Shown here piece after piece: positions 25,825 through 34,453 of a stretch of DNA of 64,000 nucleotides. The stretch comes from UBA695 sp042691655. Lineage in GTDB: Bacteria; Verrucomicrobiota; Verrucomicrobiia; Chthoniobacterales; Chthoniobacteraceae. The number at the start of each line of letters is the position of its first letter. Positions within the stretch are counted from its first letter, which is position 1. The position numbers and the translations under genes are program-made. The notes beneath the pieces were generated by a model. The model was given only the letters and a program-made list of their open reading frames with translations, did not search any database and was not told the DNA's origin. The stretch is taken from positions 186,001-250,000 of the forward strand of contig CP170506.1 of assembly GCA_042691655.1 (NCBI GenBank). Reading direction: 5' to 3'.

Positions 25825-26149
25825 GCAGAGAAGCTCGGCATTTTTTTAGACAGATCCCCATGCCCCGCAGACGGGGCTCCACGCGGCATGAAAAAGGGGG
25901 AATTCTATTCTCACGCAAAGGCGCAAAGGCGCAAAGAGTCCTGCCTTTCTTTGCGCCTTTGCGTCTTTGCGTGAGCCCTCTGCCTTTTTTCTAGGACACC
26001 TATTTTCGGCTTAGGATTAACAAGATTGACATGATTTACAGGATTTTTTGGATTGGGTTTCCCGAATGCCAATCAGCTATCGCAGGCTGTCGGCGTAATC
26101 TTGTTAATCCTCTTAATCCTGTCTAAAAATTGCCGAGCCTGTCTTCTCT
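25825..26149. repeat. MITE-like palindromic element, copy 2 (~325 bp)
   Basis: Starts GCAGAGAAGCTCGGCA and ends near TGCCGAGCCTGTCTTCTCT, with the same internal GCAAAGGCGC/GCGCCTTTGC hairpin (about 25911-25976) and the same TTAACAAGATT/AATCTTGTTAA arms as copy 1 at 14200-14530. The right end has a 4-5 nt insertion relative to copy 1. It fills most of the gene-free stretch 25758-26258. Confidence 0.85.
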
Positions 26150-26198
26150 AAAAGCTCATTGAGCACTGGACGTGGTATAAGAGCTTCGATTTTAAAAC

Positions 26199-26237
26199 AA
26201 AAAAAAGGCGGCACGGGAAATTCCCATGCCGCCTTTT
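26199..26237 (-). terminator. Terminator of the Lrp-pfk-dac unit
   Basis: A 13-bp stem (GGCGGCACGGGAA at 26207-26219 with TTCCCATGCCGCC at 26221-26233, one mismatch) is flanked on its left by eight A residues, which give a T-tract when read on the minus strand. It sits 22 nt past the stop of the Lrp-type gene. A TTTT on the right would allow weak action on the plus strand as well. Confidence 0.85.
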
Positions 26238-26258
26238 GAATTTTCAGCCGGATCCGCC

Positions 26259-26738
26259 TTACGGCGAGACCGCCAGCCGCTGGGGCTTGGCCTCGCGGTG
26301 AAGGTAGATGCCGTTTTCCTTGTAAGCTTTGAGCCGGAAGTGCGTCGCGGTCGACAGGACGCCCTTGATGGTACTCAGCTTTTCGGCAATGAACCGCCCG
26401 ATGGCTTGCAGGTTCTTCCCCTGCACGATGACGAGCAGGTCGTAACCGCCGCTCATCAGGTAGCAGCTTTGCACTTCTTCGAACTTTGAGATGCGCGCCG
26501 CCAACAGGTTGAAACCGCCCCCTCGTTCGGGGGTGATCCTGACTTCGATGACGGCTTCCACCGCTCCGTTGCCCGTTTTCTCGGGGTCGAAGAGCGCTTG
26601 GTAGCCGACGATCGTGCCGTCGCGTTCCAGAGCTTCCAGGCGCGAGGTGACTTCCTCTTCGCTGACGCTCATGAGGCGGGCCAGATCGGCGGCGGAGGCG
26701 CGTCCGTTGGTTTTTAAAAGTTCAAGCAGCCGGTCCAT
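26259..26738 (-). CDS. Lrp/AsnC family transcriptional regulator
   Basis: A 159-residue regulator: winged helix at residues 1-55 (LLKTNGRASAADLARLMSVSEEEV, then LERDGTIVGYQALFD) and a RAM/AsnC ligand domain with the conserved CYLMSGGYDLLVIVQGKN and STATHFRLK. Such regulators respond to amino acids. It lies 10 nt downstream of pfkA on the same strand and is probably in one operon with it, which is an unusual pairing. Confidence 0.92.
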   Translation of the reverse strand: MDRLLELLKTNGRASAADLARLMSVSEEEVTSRLEALERDGTIVGYQALFDPEKTGNGAVEAVIEVRITPERGGGFNLLAARISKFEEVQSCYLMSGGYDLLVIVQGKNLQAIGRFIAEKLSTIKGVLSTATHFRLKAYKENGIYLHREAKPQRLAVSP

Positions 26739-26748
26739 AGTTCTTTCT

Positions 26749-27822
26749 TTAATCGCCGAAGGAGATGCCGACGGCCCGGGACATTTGCACCATCTGGCTG
26801 TCGGGTTTGACGAGGCGCAGGCGGTGGACGGCTTCCGAGATGGAGACGTCGGTGACTTCGAAGTTTTGGTAGCTGACCATGTGGCCGAATTTCTCCTGCT
26901 GGATCAATTCGACGGCTTTGACGCCGAACTGGGTCCCGAGGATACGGTCTTTCACGGTCGGTGCGCCGCCGCGCTGGATGTGGCCCAGCACGCAGGTGCG
27001 GGTTTCCTTGCCGGTGCGCTTGGCGATTTCGCGGGCGACTTGTTCGCCCATGCCGCCAAGCTTGTATTCGCCCGAGCCGGTGACGTGCAGCATTTGCTTG
27101 CCGTCCTTAGGCCGCGCGCCTTCGGCGACGACGACCTGGGTGCTCAGGAGCCCCGCTTCTTCGCGTTTGATGATGGCTTCGGCCACCTTGTCGAGGTCGA
27201 AGGGGATCTCGGGGATGAGGATGATGCGCGCTCCGCCAGCGAGGCCGCCGTGAAGGGCGATCCAGCCCGCGTGACGCCCCATTACTTCGCTGACCATCAC
27301 GCGTTTGTGACTTTCAGCGGTGGTGTGGAGGCGGTCGAGGCAGTCGGAGACACAGGCCACGGCGGAGTCGAATCCGAACGTGGTCGCGGTGGCTTCGAGG
27401 TCGTTGTCGATGGATTTCGGCACGCCGATGGTCTTGAAACCAGCCTCAAAGAGTTGGAGCGAGGTGGTCAGAGAGCCATCGCCGCCAACGCAGATGAGGC
27501 CGTCGACGCCGATCCGGGCCAGTGTGGCGCGGGATTCGTCGATGACGGCGGGCGGGACAGCCATTTTCTCGCCCGCGCCGACCTTGGCCACGAAGTGACC
27601 CTTGTTGGTGGTGCCCAGGATCGTGCCACCTTTGGCCATGATGCCCGTGGTGTTTTTGCGATCGAGGATCATGTAATCCCCACCGCCGAGGAGGCCTTCA
27701 TAGCCGTCTTTGAAGCCGATGACTTCCCAGCCGAGGGAGGTGGCGGCGCGTACGGCGCCGAACAGGACTGCGTTAAGTCCGGGACAGTCGCCGCCGCTAG
27801 TTAAAATGCCAATGCGTTTCAT
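26749..27822 (-). CDS. pfkA: 6-phosphofructokinase (ATP-dependent, group III type)
   Basis: A 357-residue PFK. TSGGDCPGLNAV is the N-terminal nucleotide loop; GGDGS has the Gly that favours ATP over pyrophosphate, while PKSIDND has Lys where E. coli PfkA has Gly, a combination typical of group III/mixed-lineage PFKs. EVMGRHAGWIALHGGLAGGA follows. It phosphorylates fructose 6-phosphate in glycolysis. The gene is followed by an Lrp regulator and preceded by the carboxypeptidase gene at a 3-bp gap, so the three are likely co-transcribed. Confidence 0.95.
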   Translation of the reverse strand: MKRIGILTSGGDCPGLNAVLFGAVRAATSLGWEVIGFKDGYEGLLGGGDYMILDRKNTTGIMAKGGTILGTTNKGHFVAKVGAGEKMAVPPAVIDESRATLARIGVDGLICVGGDGSLTTSLQLFEAGFKTIGVPKSIDNDLEATATTFGFDSAVACVSDCLDRLHTTAESHKRVMVSEVMGRHAGWIALHGGLAGGARIILIPEIPFDLDKVAEAIIKREEAGLLSTQVVVAEGARPKDGKQMLHVTGSGEYKLGGMGEQVAREIAKRTGKETRTCVLGHIQRGGAPTVKDRILGTQFGVKAVELIQQEKFGHMVSYQNFEVTDVSISEAVHRLRLVKPDSQMVQMSRAVGISFGD

Positions 27823-27825
27823 TTA

Positions 27826-28755
27826 TTATTTTGGAAGGGGCCGGCCTTGGGCCGCCCATTCGTCGTAGAGGTTCCAGCCGTTGTTGAGCAGTTGCGTCGC
27901 ATCGTTGAACCGGTTCTCTGACCCAAGGACGACGACGATGAGCCTGCGAGGGGTCACCGTGAAGGATCCGTCAGGGTTTTGAACGGCTTCGGGCGATTTC
28001 GCCGCCGAGATGACGACGCATTCGCCCGCACGAGCGCTTTGACCGGTTTTCACGCCATCGATGGCGTGGGAGCCGAGAAGCTGGTTGGTGTTCGTCAGCG
28101 TGCGTTCGGATTGCCCGGCGGCGCCGTGGATGGTGATCCGGCGCTCACGCTGCGATACGATAAAGCGGAAGGAGGAGCGGCTCATGGCTTCCATGGAGAG
28201 GAAGACGAGGTCCCGTGCGGTGGAGTGGGGGCTCTCCATCGAGTCGATGCCGATGGGGTTGAGGAACTTGGTGTTCTCCATCTTGAGCTTGCGCGCCAGG
28301 GCGTTCATCTGGCCCACGAAGAGGTCGACGGGTTTGCCGTCGCTCTGGAAGCCGCGTTGGAGGTCGCGCCCGACGTAGTCGGCCAGCGTGTAGGCGGCGA
28401 TGTTGCTGCTCTGGATGAGCGCCGCGTACATGAGGTCGCGGATGGAGATCTGGTCGCCCGGCTGGAAGCCGAGTGCGTTGGCGGGTTCGAAGGCGAGCGC
28501 CCCCGGCGGAATGGCGATGAGCGTGTTCTGGTCGCGCTTGCTCAGCTCAATCCAGTCAAGCACCACGAGCGCGGTGGCGATTTTGGTGATGCTGGCGATT
28601 TGGACTTTTTTATTGGGACGGCGGCTATCAAGGAGATAGCCAGTGGACGCATCGGCGACGGCGTAAGCGGTCGGTTCCTGGGCGGTTGCGGTCGTTTTCA
28701 AACCGAGCCCCCCGATACAAGCGAACAGTAGGACTGCGAGAAATCGGTGATTCAT
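27826..28755 (-). CDS. D-alanyl-D-alanine carboxypeptidase (S11, DacA-like)
   Basis: A 309-residue protein with a signal peptide (FLAVLLFACIGGLGLKTTATA). The three penicillin-binding motifs are present: SxxK in ASITKIAT, SxN in QSSNIAAYT, and KTG in DGVKTGQSARAG. It trims the terminal D-Ala from peptidoglycan pentapeptides in the periplasm. It lacks the C-terminal amphipathic anchor domain of PBP5, so it may be soluble. It heads the dac-pfk-lrp unit. Confidence 0.93.
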   Translation of the reverse strand: MNHRFLAVLLFACIGGLGLKTTATAQEPTAYAVADASTGYLLDSRRPNKKVQIASITKIATALVVLDWIELSKRDQNTLIAIPPGALAFEPANALGFQPGDQISIRDLMYAALIQSSNIAAYTLADYVGRDLQRGFQSDGKPVDLFVGQMNALARKLKMENTKFLNPIGIDSMESPHSTARDLVFLSMEAMSRSSFRFIVSQRERRITIHGAAGQSERTLTNTNQLLGSHAIDGVKTGQSARAGECVVISAAKSPEAVQNPDGSFTVTPRRLIVVVLGSENRFNDATQLLNNGWNLYDEWAAQGRPLPK

Positions 28756-28904
28756 GCCTTAGTTGAAGCTTTCCAAGATGGACAAGCCTCCGTTCCTTGG
28801 CAATCCCGGAGTTCGTAAAAGATCAGTCTGATTTTGCTGATTCTTTGATCGAAACTGATCGCGGCGGCGGCCGCTCCGTTGTTGGAACTCTAGGAAGAGG
28901 GGCC

Positions 28905-29342
28905 CTAGTCCGTCCCCGGGCGGGAGATCCACCGGATGTCCAGCGAGAAGATCAGGAACACGGCGGCCAGGAAGTCCGTGGCCGAGAGCAGCAGGACAAT
29001 GAGCATCCCGCCGTCCCGAAAGTTGGGGTAGCGCAGGAGGACATTGGGCATATTGACGAGCTGGAGCGCCACGAAGCCAAACAGGAAAATGGACAGCGCC
29101 ACGCGGGCCCAGCCCTGCCGGTTCCAGATGGCCACCAGGAGCACGATGGTCCAGATGGTGGCGATGAAAAGGGCTCCCCGGTAGGCGGTTGCGTACTGCC
29201 CGATGTAAGGTAGGACAAACGTGCCCGCGTAGTTCATCGCGTTTAGCGCAATGAACAGTACGACGAGCCATATTTTACCGATCACGCGATTCCCCCGTCG
29301 GCGGTGCCGTCGCTCAGGTTGGCTGAATATTGTGAATGACAT
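28905..29342 (-). CDS. Four-TM membrane protein of unknown function
   Basis: A 145-residue hydrophobic protein with about four membrane segments (WLVVLFIALNAMNYAGTF, LFIATIWTIVLLVAIW, VALSIFLFGFVALQLV, LIVLLLSATDFLAAVFLIFSL). No signature residues. A GTG at 29285 would remove an N-terminal basic stretch (ERRHRRRG) and may be the true start. The stretch 28756-28904 between it and dac shows no feature. Confidence 0.65.
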   Translation of the reverse strand: MSFTIFSQPERRHRRRGNRVIGKIWLVVLFIALNAMNYAGTFVLPYIGQYATAYRGALFIATIWTIVLLVAIWNRQGWARVALSIFLFGFVALQLVNMPNVLLRYPNFRDGGMLIVLLLSATDFLAAVFLIFSLDIRWISRPGTD

Positions 29343-29406
29343 GCGTGTGGAACCGGGAATGAAGTATCCAGTGAGCTTGGTTTTTTGGCAAGCCTGCGGT
29401 GACTCT

Positions 29407-29967
29407 TTAATCCCTGGCGGGCAACTTTTTCCACTTCTGGGCCAGTCTTTGCATTCCGGAACTCATCGGAAGGGCCAGCATTTCCGCTAAAGTGAACCAG
29501 CGCAGCTCGACGCTTTCCTCGCTGACGGCGAAGCGGGCCCCGGGTGGCGCTTCGAGCAGGTAGCGGACGTCGAAATGGTAGTGAGCCGGTTCGCCCTGGG
29601 CGGGCCGGGCGGGGATTTCGTGAATGTCGAGGTCGAAGGGCGTTTCGGAAACCACCCGGAGGCCCTCGATGCCGCTCTCCTCCCAGGCTTCGCGCCGGGC
29701 CACGCGCAGGATGTCCTCGTCGCCGTCGCAATGGCCGCCGAACTGCATCCAGCGGTCGAGTTTCCGGTGGTGGTTGAGCAGGGCCAGGCAGCCGTCGGCG
29801 CTCAATACCAGGGCGCTGCCGGTGAAGTGCGCCGGGAAGGAGCTACGAAAGAAGCAGTCTGGCGTGGAATCCGCCAGCGCCAGCATTCGCTCGCGCAGCG
29901 GGGCCTCCTCCGGGCGGGCCGAAAGGTCCAGCCCGGCTAGCAAGGTGCGAAATTCAGTACGATCCAT
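29407..29967 (-). CDS. NUDIX hydrolase
   Basis: A 186-residue protein with a complete Nudix box G-x5-E-x7-R-E-U-x-E-E-x-G-U, visible as GHCDGDEDILRVARREAWEE then SGI. A ~50-residue N-terminal extension precedes the fold, as in IDI- and NudC-independent families often annotated 'NUDIX, unknown substrate'. It hydrolyses a nucleoside diphosphate-linked compound in the cytoplasm. It lies 13 nt downstream of the helicase gene on the same strand. Confidence 0.92.
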   Translation of the reverse strand: MDRTEFRTLLAGLDLSARPEEAPLRERMLALADSTPDCFFRSSFPAHFTGSALVLSADGCLALLNHHRKLDRWMQFGGHCDGDEDILRVARREAWEESGIEGLRVVSETPFDLDIHEIPARPAQGEPAHYHFDVRYLLEAPPGARFAVSEESVELRWFTLAEMLALPMSSGMQRLAQKWKKLPARD

Positions 29968-29980
29968 GGCGTAAAGCGTC

Positions 29981-31744
29981 CTACTCTGCGGGAGAAATCT
30001 GGAGTTTGCGACCTTTAAAATCGATCCCCTGGAGTTTCTCCATCACGTGGGCAGCTTGCTGCTTGCGCACATCCACGTAGGAAGTTTTGGCCAGCAAACG
30101 GATGGCTCCGATGTCGCTCTTCTGGATTTTGGCGGCTCCGGCGATGACCCCGACAATGTCCCCCGGGGTGATGTCGCGGTCCCGGCCCGCGTTGAAGGTC
30201 AGCCTGACCATGTCGGGCTCGTGGGAAAATGGGGCCGGCTCGTCGTTACTGCGTTTGGCGTATTTTTTCGGCTTTTCTCCGAAAGCACCCTTTTCCCGCT
30301 TCTTTTTTGGGAAATCGCCTCCCTCCGGGCGCGAATCGTTCGAGTAATGGGGCTCAGAGCGTTCGAACCGGGGGGCGTAATCCTCGCGGCGGGATTCGCG
30401 GCGCGGGATCTCGATGGACTGCGTGGCCGGGGCACCGCCGTTGTGGCGGGGTTTATCGCCATCGCCCGCCAAGTGGATGAGCGCGGAGGCGATGTCGGTG
30501 GACGAACGCCCCTGGTCGAGCAGCTCCTCGATGAACTCGTCATGGCGCTTGTACTCGCCCGCGTCGAGCGTCTCGCGCAGGAGGTCGTAGAAGGCGTCGG
30601 TGCGCTTTTGCTCCACCTGCTCGGCAGATGGGATGCGGCCCCGGGCGACTTTTCCCCCGATGGCGCGCAGCATGTACTGGAATTTGCGGAATTCACGGCT
30701 GCTGACGAACGTGATCGCCTTGCCGTGGCGGCCCGCGCGGCCGGTGCGGCCGATCCGGTGGACGTAGTCCTCGTTGTCCTGCGGCAGGTCGTAGTTGACC
30801 ACGACTTCGATGTCGTCCACGTCCACGCCGCGCGCGGCCACGTCGGTGGCGACGAGGAATTCCACCGCGTGCTTGCGGAAGCGGGCCATGACGCGCTCGC
30901 GCATGGCCTGGGACATGTCGCCGTGGAGTTTATCGGCTGCGTAGCCCCGGGCCGTGAGGTGTTCGGTGAGTTCGTCGACCATCATCTTGGTGGCGCAGAA
31001 GATCAGGCCGAACTTGAAGTTCTCCAGATCGACCAAGCGACAGAGCACCTCTACCTTGGCCCGGCGATCCACCTCATAATAGACCTGCTCGATGTCCGGC
31101 ACGGTGAGCGCCTGGTCTTCGATGCGAATATGCACGGGCTCGTGGGTGAAGTCCTCCACCAGGTTGCGGATGGCGGCGGGGAGGGTGGCCGAGAACATGA
31201 CGGTCTGGCGTTCCGGCGGCGTTTTGGAAAGAACGGTGCGGATGTCGTCCACGAAGCCCATGTCGAGCATCCGGTCGGCTTCGTCGAGGATCACCATTTT
31301 AAGCTTATCGAGCCGCAGGGAGCCGCGCTCCAGGTGGTCCATGACGCGGCCCGGCGTGCCGATGATGATTTGGCTGCCTGCTTCAAGGCCGCGGTACTGG
31401 CGCTCGTAGGATTGGCCGCCGTAGATGGGCAGCTCGCGTACGCCGCGTTTGAAAAAGGCGAGCTTGGCCACTTCCTCGGCGACCTGGACGGCCAGTTCGC
31501 GGGTGGGGCAGAGGATCAAGACCTGGGGAGCGCGCACGGCAGGGTCCACGCTCTGGATGGCGGGGAGCGCAAACGCGGCGGTCTTGCCCGAGCCGGTCTG
31601 GGATTGTCCGAACACGTCAGCGCCGCCGAGGAGCACGGGAATCGCCTGAGACTGGATGGGCGAAGCCTCCTCGTAACCGACGCGGGCCACCGCCTTGAGC
31701 AATTCCGGCGCGAGGCCTAGTTCGGAGAAAAGTTTCTTTTGCAT
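29981..31744 (-). CDS. deaD: DEAD-box RNA helicase with DbpA-type RNA-binding domain
   Basis: A 587-residue helicase. Q-motif region (EEASPIQSQAIPVLL), motif I SQTGSGKT, Ia PTRELAVQV, II DEAD in VILDEADRMLD, III SAT, and the C-terminal lobe ending HRIGRTGRAGR. After a charged, low-complexity linker (~450-505) comes a DbpA RNA-binding domain (DRDITPGDIVGVIAGAA, SYVDVRKQQA). This architecture matches CsdA/DeaD, which aids ribosome assembly and cold adaptation. Confidence 0.95.
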   Translation of the reverse strand: MQKKLFSELGLAPELLKAVARVGYEEASPIQSQAIPVLLGGADVFGQSQTGSGKTAAFALPAIQSVDPAVRAPQVLILCPTRELAVQVAEEVAKLAFFKRGVRELPIYGGQSYERQYRGLEAGSQIIIGTPGRVMDHLERGSLRLDKLKMVILDEADRMLDMGFVDDIRTVLSKTPPERQTVMFSATLPAAIRNLVEDFTHEPVHIRIEDQALTVPDIEQVYYEVDRRAKVEVLCRLVDLENFKFGLIFCATKMMVDELTEHLTARGYAADKLHGDMSQAMRERVMARFRKHAVEFLVATDVAARGVDVDDIEVVVNYDLPQDNEDYVHRIGRTGRAGRHGKAITFVSSREFRKFQYMLRAIGGKVARGRIPSAEQVEQKRTDAFYDLLRETLDAGEYKRHDEFIEELLDQGRSSTDIASALIHLAGDGDKPRHNGGAPATQSIEIPRRESRREDYAPRFERSEPHYSNDSRPEGGDFPKKKREKGAFGEKPKKYAKRSNDEPAPFSHEPDMVRLTFNAGRDRDITPGDIVGVIAGAAKIQKSDIGAIRLLAKTSYVDVRKQQAAHVMEKLQGIDFKGRKLQISPAE

Positions 31745-31993
31745 CAGGGCTTGTACGCTGGGATGCGGTTGCGGACGAGGAAAATTTTACCCGCGGGCGA
31801 TTCCGCTATTTTGCGGAGGGGGAAATAATTGACCCTTCGAGAGTTTCCTGAGAGCATTCGGGTGTTTAAATAGTCGATAACGCGTCGAGGAAATGGCGCG
31901 GTTCCGTTTGGATGCGGTGTGCGGGCTTCTCAGGGAGAGGCACTTAGCCACCATCTGGCCGGGCCGCGCTCCCTTTTTTTAACTAAGGAAGCA

Positions 31994-32206
31994 ATGAAGT
32001 TGATATGTGGATGGTGCGGGAAGGTCATGGAGACCGGCGATGAGCCGGCCTCCTATGGCATTTGTCCCGAGTGTGACCGGAAATATCCCCAGCCGAAACG
32101 GAGTCCGGGCATCAGGCTATTTTTCGCCTGGTTCTGGAGAGGCGTGGCGGCTTGCGCTGGTGCGGCCGCCCTCGTCAAGCTGGTCCTGGCGGTGTTGCGG
32201 ATCTGA
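31994..32206 (+). CDS. Small zinc-ribbon membrane protein
   Basis: A 70-residue protein with two CxxC pairs (ICGWCGK and GICPECDRKY), a zinc-ribbon-like module, followed by one C-terminal membrane span (VAACAGAAALVKLVLAVL). The ATG at 31994 is preceded by AAGGA at a good distance, so the longer in-frame start at 31919 is rejected. Function unknown. Confidence 0.65.
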   Translation: MKLICGWCGKVMETGDEPASYGICPECDRKYPQPKRSPGIRLFFAWFWRGVAACAGAAALVKLVLAVLRI

Positions 32207-32285
32207 AAAAAGCCGTTTTTTTGCGGGGTTCCGGCAGAAATCTTCCTATCGTTTTGCCCGGGGCTGTGGTAATAAGCCAAACGCT

Positions 32286-32456
32286 ATGGCTTACAAAATT
32301 ACCGACAAATGCGCCGCTTGCGGCACGTGTAAAGACGAATGCCCTCAGGGAGCGATCTCTGAAGGGAGCCCCATCTACAAGATTGATCCTGACCTCTGCA
32401 TCGACTGCGGAGCCTGCCAGTCTGCCTGCCCGACCGAAGCGATCGTTGCTGGCTAG
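32286..32456 (+). CDS. Bacterial-type 2[4Fe-4S] ferredoxin
   Basis: A 56-residue clostridial-type ferredoxin with two full cluster motifs, CAACGTCKDECP and CIDCGACQSACP. It carries low-potential electrons in the cytoplasm. It is followed by a strong terminator whose T-tract has been split by an insertion sequence. Confidence 0.95.
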   Translation: MAYKITDKCAACGTCKDECPQGAISEGSPIYKIDPDLCIDCGACQSACPTEAIVAG

Positions 32457-32493
32457 AGCGCGCTTTTTTTAAAGAGCATTCTCTTTTCATTTT

Positions 32494-32524
32494 AACCCGC
32501 CGGTTCTCCGGCGGGTTTTTTTTT
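32494..32524 (+). terminator. Ferredoxin terminator, with T-tract used as IS target
   Basis: A perfect 10-bp stem (32494-32503 with 32508-32517) with a TTCT loop and T residues 32516-32524. The IS element that starts at 32526 duplicated TTTTTTTA (32518-32525 and 34218-34225), so insertion occurred exactly in the T-tract and left this side functional. Confidence 0.9.
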
Positions 32525-32600
32525 AACGGCTTATCCCTTTGATTCAGGGAAACCACACACTGTGCAACACTCTAATAACGCTGTGTTGCATCAAGCCGGG

Positions 32601-33008
32601 TCACGGCCAATTTGCTTCGATTCGCTGATTGTCCCATGAGCGATAATAGAGATTCCAATCGGGTACTGCAGTTTCCAAAAGGAAATCTCTGCCGACGACT
32701 CCCCAACTATCGAGCCACTGCGGACGTTCTCGGTAAATGTGGACGTATGCGTTCGTCCCGTGGCCGGTAGTGCCGCGCGGCCATCCGGCGCTTTCCAACT
32801 CTTCGTCGCTTGGCAGACGGTTTTCTCTCTCGACGAAGTTTCTGACGAAGGTTGTCGCCGGCAGCAGCCTCTCGTTGAAAGCCCGCTCAATCTCTTGTGC
32901 GTGCATTCGATGGGAGGACCACTCGTCATAATATGTTAAGAATATTGTGAAGACACAGAGACCGGCAAGAGCGCCTAAAACGGCAAAAAAAGGTTTGTTA
33001 GACTTCAT
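32601..33008 (-). CDS. Passenger protein in IS element A, membrane-anchored, unknown
   Basis: A 135-residue protein with one N-terminal membrane span (FFAVLGALAGLCVFTIFLTYY) and a short extracytoplasmic domain containing RLPSDEELESAGWPRG. No family recognised. It lies within the inverted repeats of the IS, downstream of and on the same strand as the transposase, and is AT-richer than the chromosome, so it travels with the element. Passenger genes are known for some IS1595-family members. Confidence 0.6.
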   Translation of the reverse strand: MKSNKPFFAVLGALAGLCVFTIFLTYYDEWSSHRMHAQEIERAFNERLLPATTFVRNFVERENRLPSDEELESAGWPRGTTGHGTNAYVHIYRERPQWLDSWGVVGRDFLLETAVPDWNLYYRSWDNQRIEANWP

Positions 33009-33116
33009 ACATTCGCGAAGAGCGCCTAGGGAGCCACGCCAAGCTCAGCAACCGCGGTGGAAGCAGGGCGGGGCTGCCAGATGACGGGGTTTTCAAAGTG
33101 TAAAGCAACAGAAAAC

Positions 33117-34130
33117 TCAAAAAGGATGACCGTAGGCGGTGGAGCGAATGTCGGAACTGGTTGCGGGAGCGATGAGTAGACCGATTCCGATGAGCCGCTC
33201 GAACGCGCTCTTGTATGAGTGCCGCCTATTCCAGCGAAAAACAAACTCGTTCAAATAAGCGTCCAGATACTTCTTGCGGAAGCCATGATAAACGCCCAAT
33301 GCCCATCGCTTGAGGTTGGCAAAAACGCGGTGAATCCACGGTAGGACTTCATGGGCGGGCTTATCGCTGATGACGATAGGCTTGTGTGTGTATTCGAGGC
33401 GGGGAGTCGAAGCCTCGCCGGATTTCTTGGGCTTATACGTGAAACCGAGGAGGTTGGCGTAGCTGGCGAAGCCGTCTGTGGTGAGTTCGGTGCGGAACTT
33501 GATGTTGGAAACAATGAACTCCTTGAGCGAATCTGGGGAATAGTCGGCGATGACTTCCAGACGGATTCGGCCCGGCCCCTTATCCAGCAGTTCGACCGCA
33601 CCCATGACGGCGATTTTGCCTTTGAGGCGTCCGATAGGTGGCACTGCTTGGGCATCTTGCTCGGCTTCCTTCTTTGGATAGAAAGGAACAACCGTTTCGT
33701 CCACCTCGACCGCGCCGCTTAGCTTGGAACGCATCGGGTCAATCATGGCCCGGCGCAATTTCTGGAGGAGTAAACAGGCGGTCTTGTAGGAACCCAGGCC
33801 CAACTTGGCATGTAGTTGCAGAGCCGACATTCCGTTTGAGTGGGTTGCGACTAGATGCGCCGCTAAGAACCACGTTTTGAGCGGCACCTTTGAGCCGTGC
33901 ATCACTGTCCCAGAAGTGACCGACGTCTGCCGCCCACAGTCCCGACACTCCCAGGTCCATTGCCTCACCAAAAGTTTCCAACCTCGTTGGCAGCCACAGT
34001 GTGGGCACACGAAACCGCCGGGCCATCGACCCGCCTCCAAGTAATCGGCGCAGGTGTCGTCGTCGGGAAACCGTTCCTCGAACTCATGGAGCGATAGAGG
34101 GCGGTTCTCGCTATTCCAATGTGCTGGCAT
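33117..34130 (-). CDS. IS1595-family (ISXO2-like) transposase, element A
   Basis: A 337-residue transposase. The N-terminal ~60 residues are a zinc ribbon with CPHCGCQRG and CRDCGRQT; the DDE-type nuclease follows, with Asp in VEVDETVVPF, Asp in LTTDGFASY, and the third acidic/Asn position in HRVFANLKRWALG, followed by the conserved YLNEFVFRWNRR. This Asn points to the DDN-type subgroup. Intact frame. Confidence 0.93.
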   Translation of the reverse strand: MPAHWNSENRPLSLHEFEERFPDDDTCADYLEAGRWPGGFVCPHCGCQRGWKLLVRQWTWECRDCGRQTSVTSGTVMHGSKVPLKTWFLAAHLVATHSNGMSALQLHAKLGLGSYKTACLLLQKLRRAMIDPMRSKLSGAVEVDETVVPFYPKKEAEQDAQAVPPIGRLKGKIAVMGAVELLDKGPGRIRLEVIADYSPDSLKEFIVSNIKFRTELTTDGFASYANLLGFTYKPKKSGEASTPRLEYTHKPIVISDKPAHEVLPWIHRVFANLKRWALGVYHGFRKKYLDAYLNEFVFRWNRRHSYKSAFERLIGIGLLIAPATSSDIRSTAYGHPF

Positions 34131-34230
34131 TGGCCGCGATCATCCCTGCTTGCCGTTCCGGTGTCAATGAGCGGTTCCCCGACCGTTTCAACAACCTGCA
34201 TCATAGGGATAAGCCGTTTTTTTTATATCC

Positions 34231-34330
34231 TCAACGTCTTTTGTCTGCGAATCTCTGATTCGTGCAGTGTGAGGATGGAATCAGAGATTCCCAGACAGGG
34301 GCATTACGAATCTGGAGATTCGTAACGAGG
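34231..34330. repeat. Palindromic repeat R1, copy a (5' end lost at IS element A)
   Basis: Contains the sub-palindromes CGAATCTCTGATTCG, GGAATCAGAGATTCC and ACGAATCTGGAGATTCGT, and ends AACGAGG. It is about 90% identical to copy b (35491-35590). The leading block CGTTCCCAATCTCCAGATTGGGAACG-type seen in the other copies is missing here. Confidence 0.85.
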
Positions 34331-34331
34331 G

Positions 34332-34429
34332 ATATTCCTATGGCCGGGGGGCGGCGGCGCATGTCCAGGCCACCGGCTAAAGGCCGTCGCGGCTGTCTTT
34401 GTGCGGCTTACTAACTCCCGGCCTCCTTT
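34332..34429. repeat. Structured repeat R2, copy a (~98 bp)
   Basis: Starts ATATTCCTATGGCCGGGG and ends ACTCCCGGCCTCCTTT; nearly identical to 35766-35862. Internal complementarity (GGCCGGGGG with CTCCCGGCC at the ends, GGCCACCGGC with the GGCCGTCG side) predicts a stem-loop. It abuts R1 copy a directly. No coding potential is evident. Confidence 0.8.
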
Positions 34430-34453
34430 GATGCCTCGTTCCCAATCTCCAGA

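Larger units (their letters stand above)
32526..34217. mobile_element. IS1595-family element A (1,692 bp) with passenger ORF
   Basis: The ends are imperfect ~22-bp inverted repeats: left ACGGCTTATCCCTTTGAT, right (reverse complement) ACGGCTTATCCCTATGAT, continuing as TCAGG/GCAGG. The 8-bp target duplication TTTTTTTA flanks both sides. Inside are one transposase gene (33117-34130) and one smaller ORF on the same strand (32601-33008). A subterminal palindrome TGCAACAC/GTGTTGCA lies at 32563-32590. Complete ends and an intact transposase suggest it is recent and potentially active. Confidence 0.9.

Noticed and set aside
30047..31720. A 557-codon open frame antisense to the DEAD-box helicase
   Set aside because: The sense frame has every helicase motif. 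The antisense product is Gly/Ala/Val/Asp/His-rich low complexity, typical of a shadow.
32601..33008. Passenger ORF as part of the chromosomal ferredoxin region
   Set aside because: It lies inside the inverted repeats and target duplications of the IS, so it belongs to the mobile element.
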